NCBI GenBank assembly: GCA_018061385.1
Contig: JAGOUF010000006.1
Span: 1-17,868 of the forward strand
Origin: Chitinophagaceae bacterium
GTDB lineage: Bacteria; Bacteroidota; Bacteroidia; Chitinophagales; Chitinophagaceae
Length of the DNA: 17,868 nucleotides
Direction: 5' to 3'
Positions 7,601 to 14,535 of this stretch are shown piece by piece (within the stretch, counting starts at the first letter, position 1; the number at the start of each line of letters is the position of its first letter). Under the pieces are notes generated by a model that saw nothing but the letters and a program-made list of their open reading frames with translations, was not told the origin of the DNA and did no database searches. Both the position numbers and the translations under genes were made by a program.

Positions 7601-7810
7601 ACCTCTATGTTTTTTGTTGTGGCGAGGAATATTTAAAATAGTGGTTTCAGAACCTGCACTAATGACATCTATTATGGCTTCAATTTCTTTTTCGCCATGA
7701 TATAAATGATGTAGTAAATCTTTAAAATGCTCTTTCTTTGTAAGCTCTTTATTTGCAGCTTTTATTTTTTTAAGATAAGCAGTAATGTGTTGTGCATGTT
7801 GCTTTTGCAT
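4643..7810 (-). CDS. Type IIG-like restriction-modification protein: nuclease-like domain fused to N6-adenine methyltransferase
   Basis: A 1055-residue cytoplasmic protein of the size expected for single-chain type IIG/IIL enzymes. The N-terminal part has a PD-(D/E)xK-like arrangement: D73 in GSAD, then strand IIIEFENDL with E82 and E84, then A94..QL..Y101. The lysine usual in ExK is glutamate here (E-F-E). A helical region (about 130-340) leads to the methyltransferase: motif X GEYYTP (347-352), SAM-binding motif I DPSCGSGSF (373-381), acidic turn GIDIHPLSV (407-415) and catalytic motif IV NPPW (571-574), marking N6-adenine methylation; LPRSFFS (634-640) is typical of the Eco57I-like group. 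The C-terminal 370 residues should be the target-recognition region. It would methylate, and perhaps cut near, one specific site. First gene of a two-gene operon. BREX PglX or DISARM methylases are alternatives, but none of their partner genes is present. Confidence 0.85.
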   Translation of the reverse strand: MQKQHAQHITAYLKKIKAANKELTKKEHFKDLLHHLYHGEKEIEAIIDVISAGSETTILNIPRHNKKHRGSADTLYNNIIIEFENDLKATFKHAKEQLSGYLLGKFKSGEGYNFTLIASDFINWKVVTPDVSQLDKLDTLQEHELILNEVATASFILTENNAEDFYYWIDRFLFKEEKQKATLKRIEEAFGYQSPVFIECFRSISTVFQDAKKYGEVQVSYEQWKKFLSIAYGSFADTDNAFVIHTYLSILAKVLAYEVLSNDDFIDDDEMKTILNGSIFHKYNIRNFVDNDFFHWVHGSRYFHPLKKVFRLIAQEIAAFDFTNPDEDVLKGVYQELIDLDTRHALGEYYTPDWLCERVVQEFNFTKTDKILDPSCGSGSFLRAAIHRLKQQNPNIKAEEINNCIYGIDIHPLSVQIAKTTLLVSLGKDIAKSNKPVHLNIILANTLLAPEGVKDLFGSNFKMEIDKDNYSLSTQVFEDVALFDEALEVCEELAEQTQGKKPESEAIFTQILKKQYKAGGISPQVAESFYKIYKGLKKVKEDGRDSIWKFIVQNLYKPYFLKDKFTYIIGNPPWFTYSSIKNEKYQNTLNALAEKYNVKPVKVANFPHLEIAAIFLAYCNNYFLQKEGKLAFVLPRSFFSADHHDNTRSGKAKGFKLIDIWDLQNVQPLFRIPSCVLFAQPATVQKTIAKTGLLGKTFYGRLPTHNCNLTTANTKLQEETATWYYAKQGKASAFSNTKSKLSHKANPYKPLFKQGATILPRTFYFVELTQEMPPNFIDRIINLKTSNAVQADAKAPWKGLDFSGRIESQFVYRTALSKSILPFNLYQPNLVVLPILIEEKNSIKKVKLVNTIHLRKEGFLHAAKWFTDVERIWDLQKTEKSKNMSANDRINFQRGITEQNLNAKYLVLYNASAKDANATIVDRTSLDLEFLVDHKAYVFYTDDENEAYYLTAILNSTAPNAMMKDFQSKGLFGARDVHKKILDIYYPKFDGSNKTHQQLAVLSKECHAKTQIYIGNNPPQQELGAMHLGRLRTAIKKHLSKEMESIDKLVKKVLE

Positions 7811-7854
7811 AGAAAAAGTTAAACAGGTGTAATGCTAATACTAGTAAGATGTAT

Positions 7855-7862
7855 CAAATCTA
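7855..7862 (-). promoter_or_regulatory. -7 promoter element of the type IIG-like operon
   Basis: On the minus strand this reads TAGATTTG, an exact TAnnTTTG match, 44 bases before the ATG at 7810. No TTG is found at the usual distance upstream, so only half of the promoter is supported. An AT-rich inverted repeat (AATACTA...TAGTATT, 7873-7898) lies just upstream, where a -33 region would be. Confidence 0.4.
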
Positions 7863-8019
7863 AATGATTGAGTAATACTATTTACTATTTAGTAGTATTT
7901 TTTGAAATCCGTTATTTCTTAAATATTCTTTTCAAATTAAAATGTTGTTGAACTAATTTCAAATAAACAATCTCCCAAACTTTCTTTCCTCTCTATTACA
8001 ACCTTTACCTTTACAGGCT

Positions 8020-9207
8020 ATGAATGTATTTACACAAAAAGCTGCTGTTATTATTACTTGTCATAAACGCATTGCTCCTTATTTACAAAAAGAAGTTGAA
8101 GCTTTGGGCTTTACTATTGAAGATAGTTTTGTTACTGGTGTTCGTATTAATGCAACCATTAACGATTGTATTAAACTTAATTTAAACCTTCGTTGTGCAA
8201 GTCAGGTTTTGTATAGCTTACAAAGTTTTATGGCAACCGATGCAGATGCAATTCACCAGCATTTAAAAAGTTATCCTTGGGAAAATATTATTCCCAACCC
8301 TGGTTATTTTTCTATTACTAGCAATGTTCAAAACGATACCATTAACAATAGCATGTTTGCCAACTTACGTGTTAAAGATGCTATTGTAGATAGAATGAGA
8401 GAAGTTCGTGGTAACAGACCAAGTACTGGTGCAGAATTAATTGGTGCAGTAATAAATTTATTTTGGAAGAATGATGAAGCAGAAATTTTTATTGATACAT
8501 CTGGTGATTCTTTAGCAAGACATGGTTATAGAAAAATTCCAGGGCTTGCACCCATGTTAGAAGGTTTGGCCTCTGCAACTATTTATGCTACAAATTGGGA
8601 TAGAGTTTCGCCGTTCATTAATCCAATGTGTGGTAGTGGAACATTGGCTATTGAAGCAGCATTAATTGCAACCAATAGAGCTCCAGGATTGTTTAGAAAT
8701 AACTATGCTTTTATGCACTTATTGGGATATAATGAAGCTGTATATAAAAAAGAAAAAACGTTGTTGCAAGAACAAATTAAAACAGTTGCCAACTTAAAAA
8801 TAATTGCTACCGATTTAAGTGCAAAAGCCATTGAAAATGCTAAAAAAAATGCAGCAGCAGCTGGCGTAGAAAATTTAATTCATTTTGCTGTTTGCGATTT
8901 TGCAGCTACACAAGTGCCACAAAATAAAGCAGGCGTAATGATGGTAAACCCTGAATATGGAGAACGCTTGGGCGATGAACAAGAACTAGAAGAAACCTAT
9001 GGACGTATTGGCGATTTTATGAAAAAAGAATGTGGCGGTTATTTTGGTTACGTGTTTACAGGCAACTTAGAGTTGGCAAAAAAAATAGGATTAAAAGCAA
9101 AACGTAGAATTGAGTTTTACAACAGCACAATTGATTGTAGATTGTTAGAATATGAATTGTATAGTGGCACAAGAAGAGTAGAAAAAGTGGTTACTCCAAC
9201 TGAGTAA
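8020..9207 (+). CDS. rlmL: RlmL-like 23S rRNA guanine-N2 methyltransferase (THUMP + class I SAM domain)
   Basis: A 395-residue RNA methyltransferase that corresponds to the N-terminal RlmL half of the 702-residue E. coli RlmKL fusion; free-standing RlmL-like proteins (YpsC type) of this size are usual outside gammaproteobacteria. An N-terminal ferredoxin-like region and THUMP RNA-binding domain occupy about 1-165, followed by LARHGYRK (165-172). The SAM-binding motif is NPMCGSGT (201-208), the acidic ribose-binding residue is D265 in IIATDLS, and the catalytic motif IV is NPEYGERL (310-317). The family consensus is NPPYGERL; the glutamate may be a lineage variant. By homology it makes m2G in 23S rRNA (position 2445 in E. 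coli). It ends 6 bases from the convergent DoxX-like gene and has no separate obvious terminator. Confidence 0.85.
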   Translation: MNVFTQKAAVIITCHKRIAPYLQKEVEALGFTIEDSFVTGVRINATINDCIKLNLNLRCASQVLYSLQSFMATDADAIHQHLKSYPWENIIPNPGYFSITSNVQNDTINNSMFANLRVKDAIVDRMREVRGNRPSTGAELIGAVINLFWKNDEAEIFIDTSGDSLARHGYRKIPGLAPMLEGLASATIYATNWDRVSPFINPMCGSGTLAIEAALIATNRAPGLFRNNYAFMHLLGYNEAVYKKEKTLLQEQIKTVANLKIIATDLSAKAIENAKKNAAAAGVENLIHFAVCDFAATQVPQNKAGVMMVNPEYGERLGDEQELEETYGRIGDFMKKECGGYFGYVFTGNLELAKKIGLKAKRRIEFYNSTIDCRLLEYELYSGTRRVEKVVTPTE

Positions 9208-9213
9208 AACTGT

Positions 9214-10434
9214 TCAGTCAATTGTCCAACTAAATTCGTTTTGTAATAACGGCAATTTCTTTAAATCAATTTTATTGAAATGAATGTTGAGAGAATCCTT
9301 GTATAACTTTCCATTCAACGTAAGTGTTGTATCAGAGCTTTTTGAGTAATTGAAAAAATGTCTGCTACTGTCTTCTGTATTTACAATTGCAATTGTGTGT
9401 TTTATTGAATCTACTTGTAGTTCATAATCTTGCATTGCATCATTCATGTATTGAGTAATTAAATAACCTCTATTGTGCACAAAAATTCTTCGCCATCTAA
9501 TTGTATCGGTTGTTAGTGGTGGTAAAGTGTCGCCATTAACAACAAATATAGTTGCCTCGTAAGCCCCATGGAGTAAAGGTTTAGGTTGTGCATCATCATT
9601 ATAATTGTTGCTCTTTACATATACAGCTAATCCATCTACAATAATTAATAAAATCATCATCCATTTAACAAAAATTAAAAACTTGTGTTTACTTTTTCGT
9701 TGTAAAAAAATATTGGTAGAATAGTTTTTCGTAAGAAGAAATGCTACCAATTCTTTAGCATGAGGTTGTATAATTAAACAAGTAAGAAAGGTTAAAAACA
9801 AAGAATACAACTTAACGGAAATATCGAAGGATAAGTTTATAAAAACAATATTCAGCATTACCGCAAATGCCAAACATGCACCCAATAATGTAGTACGTTT
9901 AAACAACAAAAGTAAAGCTGCAACAACTTCAATAAGTCCAGTAAAAATAGAATACATTCTAGAAGTGCCCATACTACTCCAATACAATAAATCTTTGTAA
10001 GTATTGCCAATGGTAGTAAACAATGTATTTGGTTCGGGTAAATAAAATTGCCATTTAAAAACTTTATTTAAACCATAAGTCAACAATTGAATGGCTAAAT
10101 AATAGCGTACAAAAACTAAAAACCAGCTATACCATTTTCTATAATTATTTTGCTTATCAATATTTTGCCAAACAATTGCAACAATTGTTGCAAAGCAAAA
10201 TATCCACAATGCGTTGATGTAAAAAGCTGTTGAGTCAGAAATTAATTCGTTAATAAATGGGCGTTTAATTTGTAAAATATTTCTTGCAAACCATGCCGTT
10301 ATACTTTCAAAAAATGTATGTGTATACATCCCAATATTTGGTAAAATAGGATGTTCAGAAGAAAATGAAATAATAAATAGGAACACAAAAACAATGGTAG
10401 TTCTTAATACAATATTTGTTAAAATTGTTTTCAT
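9214..10434 (-). CDS. DoxX-like integral membrane protein with C-terminal soluble domain
   Basis: A 406-residue membrane protein. Hydrophobic segments lie at about 9-24, 72-90, 105-125, 160-178, 182-200, 207-223 and 252-272. The middle part has features of the DoxX-like fold: a helix with RYYLAIQLLTYGLNKVFKWQF (110-130), then a turn and the pair GLIEVVAALLLLFKRTTLLGA (166-186). Residues about 275-406 form a polar beta-rich tail (repeated TL.L.GKL..D strands) resembling a lipocalin-like or META-like barrel and probably facing the periplasm. Many Bacteroidota carry this same combination; the role is unknown, though DoxX proteins have been linked to redox and quinone metabolism. Its gene is divergent from the small secreted protein at 10494. 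Confidence 0.75.
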   Translation of the reverse strand: MKTILTNIVLRTTIVFVFLFIISFSSEHPILPNIGMYTHTFFESITAWFARNILQIKRPFINELISDSTAFYINALWIFCFATIVAIVWQNIDKQNNYRKWYSWFLVFVRYYLAIQLLTYGLNKVFKWQFYLPEPNTLFTTIGNTYKDLLYWSSMGTSRMYSIFTGLIEVVAALLLLFKRTTLLGACLAFAVMLNIVFINLSFDISVKLYSLFLTFLTCLIIQPHAKELVAFLLTKNYSTNIFLQRKSKHKFLIFVKWMMILLIIVDGLAVYVKSNNYNDDAQPKPLLHGAYEATIFVVNGDTLPPLTTDTIRWRRIFVHNRGYLITQYMNDAMQDYELQVDSIKHTIAIVNTEDSSRHFFNYSKSSDTTLTLNGKLYKDSLNIHFNKIDLKKLPLLQNEFSWTID

Positions 10435-10493
10435 TAGAAACTAAATATAATCAACTCGGTAAAATTTTTCTATATTGAATTTAAATTGAAAAC

Positions 10494-10763
10494 ATGAAAA
10501 AAATAATTCTATTGTTGGTAGTTGTTTTTGCTGCTTCACAAGCCTTTGCACAAACCAAAAGAATAGAACATAGAAGCCATAGTGGCAGCAACAAAACATT
10601 TACCACCAAAGGCAATAGTAATTTCGGAATAACTCCAGAGATGAAAAAGAAAAGGGATTCTGCAGCTGCAAAAGCAAAAGATACGCTTGCAAAAAAAGCC
10701 GATACAGTACAAACTACTAAAAAGAAAAAAGCAGTAAAAAAGAAAAAGCAAAAGTATAATTAA
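10494..10763 (+). CDS. Small secreted lysine-rich protein
   Basis: An 89-residue protein with a textbook signal peptide: MKK, a hydrophobic core IILLLVVVFAASQ and a cleavage site AFA|Q after residue 19. The mature part is polar and very basic. It has a short segment with NSNFGITPEMKKKRDSAAAKAKDTL (about 42-66) and ends in clusters of lysines (KKKKAVKKKKQKYN). Low complexity and positive charge suggest interaction with nucleic acid, lipid A or a polyanionic surface polymer, which is inference. Similar small basic exported proteins are frequent in Chitinophagia and mostly unnamed. It is transcribed away from the DoxX-like gene and towards the pseudouridine synthase gene, 40 bases away. Confidence 0.7.
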   Translation: MKKIILLLVVVFAASQAFAQTKRIEHRSHSGSNKTFTTKGNSNFGITPEMKKKRDSAAAKAKDTLAKKADTVQTTKKKKAVKKKKQKYN

Positions 10764-10803
10764 CCACAAGTTGTAAATCGTTGATTCGATGTTGTGTTTA
10801 ATG

Positions 10804-11418
10804 TCATTTCCAATTATCAATTTTAAGATTGGAAAAAAAATCATCTTCTTCAATTTCCCTTACTTCGCCAGCTTGCAAATTTTCTAAGTGTATATCTTCA
10901 ATATTCATTCTAATTAATCGTTGGCATTGATGATGAACAGATGCTACCATTTTTCTTACTTGATGATATTTTCCTTCGGTTAATGTAATGCTTAACCAAG
11001 TTGTTGGTAATCCTTCTCGTTGATTGGCCCCACCTTTAAATAAATCAATTGGAGGTTCTACAATTTGTACATCGCAAGGAGTGGTAATATAATCTCCACC
11101 ACCTTTAACTCTAATGGTAGTGCCAGTTTGCAGCAGATGTAAACTTTCTGTTGATACAATATTTTTTACTTTCACCAAATAAGTTCTTTTGTGTGGTGTA
11201 TCACTTTCAAACAGTAGTTTGGTTACTTTTTTGTTGGTGGTAAGTAATAACAATCCTTCTGAATGATTGTCTAACCTGCCAATAGCATGTGTACCTTCGG
11301 GAAAATTAAAATCTACATCGCCTAACAAACCAACTTTATGGCTGCTCACAAATTGTGATACCATTTTGTAGGGTTTATTTAATGCAAAATAGCGATGTTC
11401 TGTAGTAGAATTTTCCAT
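10804..11418 (-). CDS. rRNA pseudouridine synthase, RsuA/RluE-like
   Basis: A 204-residue pseudouridine synthase of the RsuA/RluB/E/F family, which isomerises specific uridines in rRNA. The catalytic motif GRLDNHSEGLLLLT spans 47-60 with D50 as the nucleophile; the family's KRTYLVKV strand follows at 77-84 and EGKYHQVRKM at 148-157. There is no N-terminal S4 RNA-binding domain, which together with the length points to RluE (U2457 of E. coli 23S rRNA) over RsuA or RluB; the target base is inferred. The frame extends upstream to a TTG at 11430, but the ATG at 11418 is chosen because the protein then begins just ahead of the conserved FALNKP segment. Its 3' end faces the small secreted protein gene. 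Confidence 0.88.
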   Translation of the reverse strand: MENSTTEHRYFALNKPYKMVSQFVSSHKVGLLGDVDFNFPEGTHAIGRLDNHSEGLLLLTTNKKVTKLLFESDTPHKRTYLVKVKNIVSTESLHLLQTGTTIRVKGGGDYITTPCDVQIVEPPIDLFKGGANQREGLPTTWLSITLTEGKYHQVRKMVASVHHQCQRLIRMNIEDIHLENLQAGEVREIEEDDFFSNLKIDNWK

Positions 11419-11582
11419 GAATGATGGCAAAGAAAAGGATTTCGGAAATATGATTTTAGTTGTTCAATATAGAACAAAAAGTACAAGAGTGCTCTGCTAA
11501 AGCAGGATTTATAAACGACGCCACTGAAGTTCAATTTTAAACTACTGTTGATAATAAAAAAATTCTGTATTCCTTGTATCCT

Positions 11583-11611
11583 TTGCTGCTTTGCGTGAAA
11601 AACCTAATTTG
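11583..11611 (+). promoter_or_regulatory. Candidate promoter of uvrB
   Basis: TTG at 11583-11585, an 18-base spacer and CTAATTTG at 11604-11611 (TTTG conserved, the TA shifted by one base against TAnnTTTG). The ATG of uvrB is at 11617, so the leader would be nearly absent. No LexA-type operator was recognised nearby. Confidence 0.35.
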
Positions 11612-11616
11612 CACAC

Positions 11617-13650
11617 ATGTCTTTTCAATTAGCATCACATTATCAACCAGCAGGCGATCAGCCAACGGCCATTCAACAATTGGTTGAAAATATAAATGAG
11701 GGAGAACAATTTCAAACTTTATTGGGTGTAACGGGCAGTGGTAAAACGTTTACGATGGCCAATGTAATTGCACAAGTACAACGCCCCACATTGGTGTTAA
11801 CACACAACAAAACCTTGGTGGCACAATTGTATGGAGAGTTTAAACAATTTTTTCCGGATAATGCAGTTGGGTATTTTGTAAGCTACTACGATTATTATCA
11901 GCCAGAAGCATATATGCCAAGCAGCGATGTGTATATTGAAAAAGATTTAAGTATTAATGAAGAGTTGGACAAACTTCGTTTACAAGCTACTAGTGAATTG
12001 TTGAGTGGGCGACGAGATATTATTGTTGTGGCTAGTGTGAGTTGTATTTATGGTATGGGCAATCCAACTGAATTTGAAAATGGAATTGTTCGTATTCATC
12101 AAGGGCAAGTCATTTCTCGTCAGGCATTTTTACATGCGTTGGTAAACAGTTTGTATAGTAGAAGTCAAGGCGATTTTAATAGAGGAAACTTTCGTGTAAA
12201 AGGCGATACCGTAGATATTAATTTGCCTTATGTAGATTATGGTTATAGAATAACTTTTTTTGGCGATGAAATTGAAAGCATTGAAAGTATTGATAAGACT
12301 ACGGTTAAACGAATTTCTACATTAGAAAATGCAGCCATTTTTCCTGCCAATTTATACTTAGCACCAAAGGATATGATTGTGCAAGTGATGCATGAAATTC
12401 AGGATGAAATGATGGCTCAGGTAGAATATTTTAAACGTGAGATGAAGTTTATAGAAGCCCAACGAATTAAAGAACGTGTAGAATTTGATTTAGAAATGAT
12501 TCGTGAATTGGGTTACTGTAATGGCATTGAAAATTATTCTCGTTTTTTTGATAGAAGAAATCCTGGAACAAGACCCTTCTGTTTGTTGGATTATTTTCCG
12601 AAAGATTTTTTATGTGTGATAGATGAAAGCCATCAAACCATTCCACAAATTGCAGGTATGTACGGTGGCGATAGAAGTAGAAAAATGGTGTTGGTAGATT
12701 ATGGTTTCAGACTTCCGTCTGCCATTGATAATAGACCATTAAATTTTCATGAGTTCGAAAATATAATTGGTCAAACTGTTTTTGTAAGTGCCACTCCCGG
12801 AGATTATGAATTACAAAAAACAGAAGGAGTTGTTGTAGAGCAAGTTGTTAGACCAACAGGCTTGTTAGAACCTCCAATTGAAGTACGACCAAGTGTAAAC
12901 CAGATTGATGATTTATTGGATGAAATTGACAAAACCGTAAAAAAAGGAGATCGTGTTTTGGTTACAACATTAACCAAAAGAATGGCCGAGGAAATGGATA
13001 AATATTTAGGCAGAATAAATATTAAAAGTAGATATGTACATAGCGATGTAGATACATTGGAACGTATAGAAATTTTACGCCAACTGCGTTTGGGAGAAAT
13101 TGATGTATTGGTTGGGGTGAATTTATTAAGAGAAGGATTGGATTTACCCGAAGTAAGTTTAGTAGCCATATTAGATGCTGATAAAGAAGGCTTTTTACGT
13201 AACGAAAGAAGCCTTACCCAAACAGCAGGACGAGCAGCAAGAAACAGCGATGGTAAAGTAATTTTTTATGCCGATAAGATGACGGAAAGCATGCAACGCA
13301 CCATTGATGAAACAGATAGAAGAAGAGAAAAGCAAGTGGCCTATAATACATTGCATGGCATTACTCCAACCACTGTTAAGAAAACCATTGACCAAATAAT
13401 GAAGAGTGGCAGTGTATTGGACATTAAAGGTTACGATCCTAAAAATCCTTACGCTGTTGATGAAGCTGCTAACTTAAACATTGCTGCTGAAGAACAAGAA
13501 ACCTATAAAACCATTCCACAAATGGAAAAAGCCATTGGTAAAATAAAAAAGGAAATGGAAAAAGCAGCAAGAGATTTAGATTTTATACAAGCAGCAACTT
13601 TGAGAGATCGAATGTTTGGTATGGAAAAAGAACTTCAAAGTATGAAATAA
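11617..13650 (+). CDS. uvrB: UvrB, excinuclease ABC subunit B
   Basis: A complete 677-residue UvrB, within the usual 660-680. In nucleotide excision repair UvrB is loaded on damaged DNA by UvrA, verifies the lesion, and recruits UvrC. The Walker A motif GVTGSGKT is at 37-44; the beta-hairpin that clamps the DNA strand, YYDYYQPEAYMP, at 90-101; the Walker B DESH at 336-339; SATPGDYE at 391-398; helicase motifs V and VI in LLREGLDLPEV (503-513) and TQTAGRAAR (534-542). The C-terminal UVR coiled-coil (about 640-675, PQMEKAIGKIKKEMEKAARDL) that contacts UvrA and UvrC is intact. No neighbouring uvr genes are present, as is normal. Its 3' end lies next to a REP-like hairpin and a second copy of the last codons. 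Confidence 0.98.
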   Translation: MSFQLASHYQPAGDQPTAIQQLVENINEGEQFQTLLGVTGSGKTFTMANVIAQVQRPTLVLTHNKTLVAQLYGEFKQFFPDNAVGYFVSYYDYYQPEAYMPSSDVYIEKDLSINEELDKLRLQATSELLSGRRDIIVVASVSCIYGMGNPTEFENGIVRIHQGQVISRQAFLHALVNSLYSRSQGDFNRGNFRVKGDTVDINLPYVDYGYRITFFGDEIESIESIDKTTVKRISTLENAAIFPANLYLAPKDMIVQVMHEIQDEMMAQVEYFKREMKFIEAQRIKERVEFDLEMIRELGYCNGIENYSRFFDRRNPGTRPFCLLDYFPKDFLCVIDESHQTIPQIAGMYGGDRSRKMVLVDYGFRLPSAIDNRPLNFHEFENIIGQTVFVSATPGDYELQKTEGVVVEQVVRPTGLLEPPIEVRPSVNQIDDLLDEIDKTVKKGDRVLVTTLTKRMAEEMDKYLGRINIKSRYVHSDVDTLERIEILRQLRLGEIDVLVGVNLLREGLDLPEVSLVAILDADKEGFLRNERSLTQTAGRAARNSDGKVIFYADKMTESMQRTIDETDRRREKQVAYNTLHGITPTTVKKTIDQIMKSGSVLDIKGYDPKNPYAVDEAANLNIAAEEQETYKTIPQMEKAIGKIKKEMEKAARDLDFIQAATLRDRMFGMEKELQSMK

Positions 13651-13675
13651 TTTTAATAGAAGTAGGATGCAGCTT

Positions 13676-13708
13676 CCCTCTCCTTTGGAGAGGGATTGAG
13701 GGTGAGGT
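13676..13708. repeat. REP-like palindromic element
   Basis: Inverted repeat CCCTCTCC / GGAGAGGG (13676-13683, 13687-13694) with loop TTT, followed by the G-rich tail ATTGAGGGTGAGGTC. The stem is strikingly GC-rich against its surroundings. From memory it resembles a short element repeated in many copies in Bacteroidota and other genomes (CCCTCTCC...GGAGAGGG...GGGTGAGG), of the REP type mobilised by RAYT transposases. It may also act as a transcription terminator for uvrB, although no T-run follows. Confidence 0.65.
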
Positions 13709-13721
13709 CAACTAAAATGTA

Positions 13722-13745
13722 GAGGAATTAGAAAGTATGAAATAG
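13722..13745 (+). pseudogene. Duplicated remnant of the 3' end of uvrB
   Basis: Reading from 13722, the codons give EELESMK and a TAG stop, matching the end of UvrB at 13630-13650 (KELQSMK, TAA). 17 of the last 21 bases agree, including a 13-base exact repeat AAAGTATGAAATA at 13637-13649 and 13732-13744. The copies flank the REP-like element. This is probably a leftover of the original gene end after an insertion or recombination that supplied a new end; chance similarity cannot be excluded. Confidence 0.45.
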
Positions 13746-13784
13746 ATAAAACAGAATAAGCTTAAGAATTTGTAAATTGCAAGT

Positions 13785-13994
13785 ATGAGAAAAGTGTTTT
13801 TAGATAGAACAGTTTTTGAAGCTAGAAATATGGAGAAAGATGGCAACATTGATAATAATTACTGGCATAATAAAACAGTTGAAGAAAAATTACAAGCAGC
13901 TGCTATAGTTACTGCAGCTGCATTTGGTGAACCTGACTTTTTAAAGAAAAAAGTTGATAGAACAATTTATACAAGCAGAAAGCATAAACAATAA
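13785..13994 (+). CDS. Small protein paired with nucleotidyltransferase (putative antitoxin-like partner)
   Basis: A 69-residue protein with no signal or membrane segment. The central segment NIDNNYWHNKTVEEKLQAA (21-39) matches the pattern D..YW.sktpeERL.a.., found in small proteins encoded directly ahead of DUF6036-type or related nucleotidyltransferases in many Bacteroidota; a basic tail DRTIYTSRKHKQ follows. The stop codon is followed at once by the ATG of the nucleotidyltransferase gene at 13995, so translation is probably coupled. By context it could be the antitoxin or a structural partner. The recognition is by pattern and neighbourhood; its activity is not known. Confidence 0.65.
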   Translation: MRKVFLDRTVFEARNMEKDGNIDNNYWHNKTVEEKLQAAAIVTAAAFGEPDFLKKKVDRTIYTSRKHKQ

Positions 13995-14453
13995 ATGAAT
14001 ATTTTTAATGAAGATTTTGCGGATTTTATTGAATGCCTGAACAAATATATGGTTGAATATATGCTTGTTGGTGGCTATGCAGTTATTTTAAGAGGCTATA
14101 GCCGAAGTACAGGAGATATGGATATTTGGGTGAATAAAACCGAACAAAATTTTATTCAATTACAAAAAGCAATTACAGCATTTGGTTTGCCCTTGGCTGC
14201 AATACCAAAAGAGCAATTTTTTTCTGCAGATTATGACGTGTTTTCCTTTGGTCGTCCTCCTTATGCAATAGAAATTATGACTGCGTTGAAAGGTGTTGAC
14301 TTTATGGATGCCTTTACAAAAGCTACTATTCAAAAAGTTGATACAATTGAGATAAGGGTTATACATTTAAATCAACTTATTCAAGCCAAAAAAGCAGCAG
14401 GCCGTTATAAAGATTTAAATGATATTGAGAATTTGGAATCTCAAATTGAATAA
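13995..14453 (+). CDS. Nucleotidyltransferase, DUF6036 / MNT-like
   Basis: A 152-residue protein with a polymerase-beta-type nucleotidyltransferase core: strand and turn YMLVGGYAVILRGY (22-35), then RSTGDMDIWV (37-46), giving the metal-binding pair D41 and D43, and a candidate third acidic residue E93 in YAIEIMT. The C-terminal LIQAKKAAGRYKDLNDIENL (128-147) is the helix conserved in DUF6036/AbiEii-like families. Such enzymes transfer a nucleotide to a protein or RNA, and several act as toxins or as antitoxins that modify a partner (AbiEii, MenT, MNT of HEPN-MNT pairs); which applies here is unknown. The gene follows the 69-residue partner with no spacing. No HEPN gene is beside it; the window's HEPN-like gene is 10 kb away. 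Confidence 0.75.
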   Translation: MNIFNEDFADFIECLNKYMVEYMLVGGYAVILRGYSRSTGDMDIWVNKTEQNFIQLQKAITAFGLPLAAIPKEQFFSADYDVFSFGRPPYAIEIMTALKGVDFMDAFTKATIQKVDTIEIRVIHLNQLIQAKKAAGRYKDLNDIENLESQIE

Positions 14454-14491
14454 ATTACTGCACTGCTTTTCAAAATACCAACTCATGGGTA

Positions 14492-14522
14492 TTGCAAAAC
14501 TTAGTTAGAATAAGTAGTTTTA
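14492..14522 (+). promoter_or_regulatory. Candidate promoter of the WD40-caspase gene
   Basis: TTG at 14492-14494, a 20-base spacer and TAGTTTTA at 14515-14522 (one mismatch to TAnnTTTG). The ATG at 14536 follows by 13 bases. A small inverted repeat AATACC/GGTATT (14474-14493) just upstream could end the nucleotidyltransferase transcript, but it lacks a T-run. Confidence 0.4.
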
Positions 14523-14535
14523 GCAAAATGTTTTG

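Noticed and set aside
4643..7810. BREX (PglX) or DISARM methyltransferase
   Set aside because: No pglZ, brxC, brxA/B/L, drmA/B/C or helicase gene lies nearby; size and N-terminal nuclease-like domain fit type IIG better.
7873..7898. Inverted repeat AATACTA...TAGTATT upstream of the type IIG-like operon
   Set aside because: Seven-base AT-only arms with a 12-base loop are easily met by chance here; kept only as a note with the promoter.
11494..11505. Small hairpin CTGCT-AA-AGCAG upstream of uvrB
   Set aside because: Five-base arms with a two-base loop; no SOS-box similarity and no relation to either flanking gene.
12804..13169. Minus-strand open frame inside uvrB
   Set aside because: It is fully antisense to the helicase region of uvrB and of low-complexity composition (serine, isoleucine, leucine rich).
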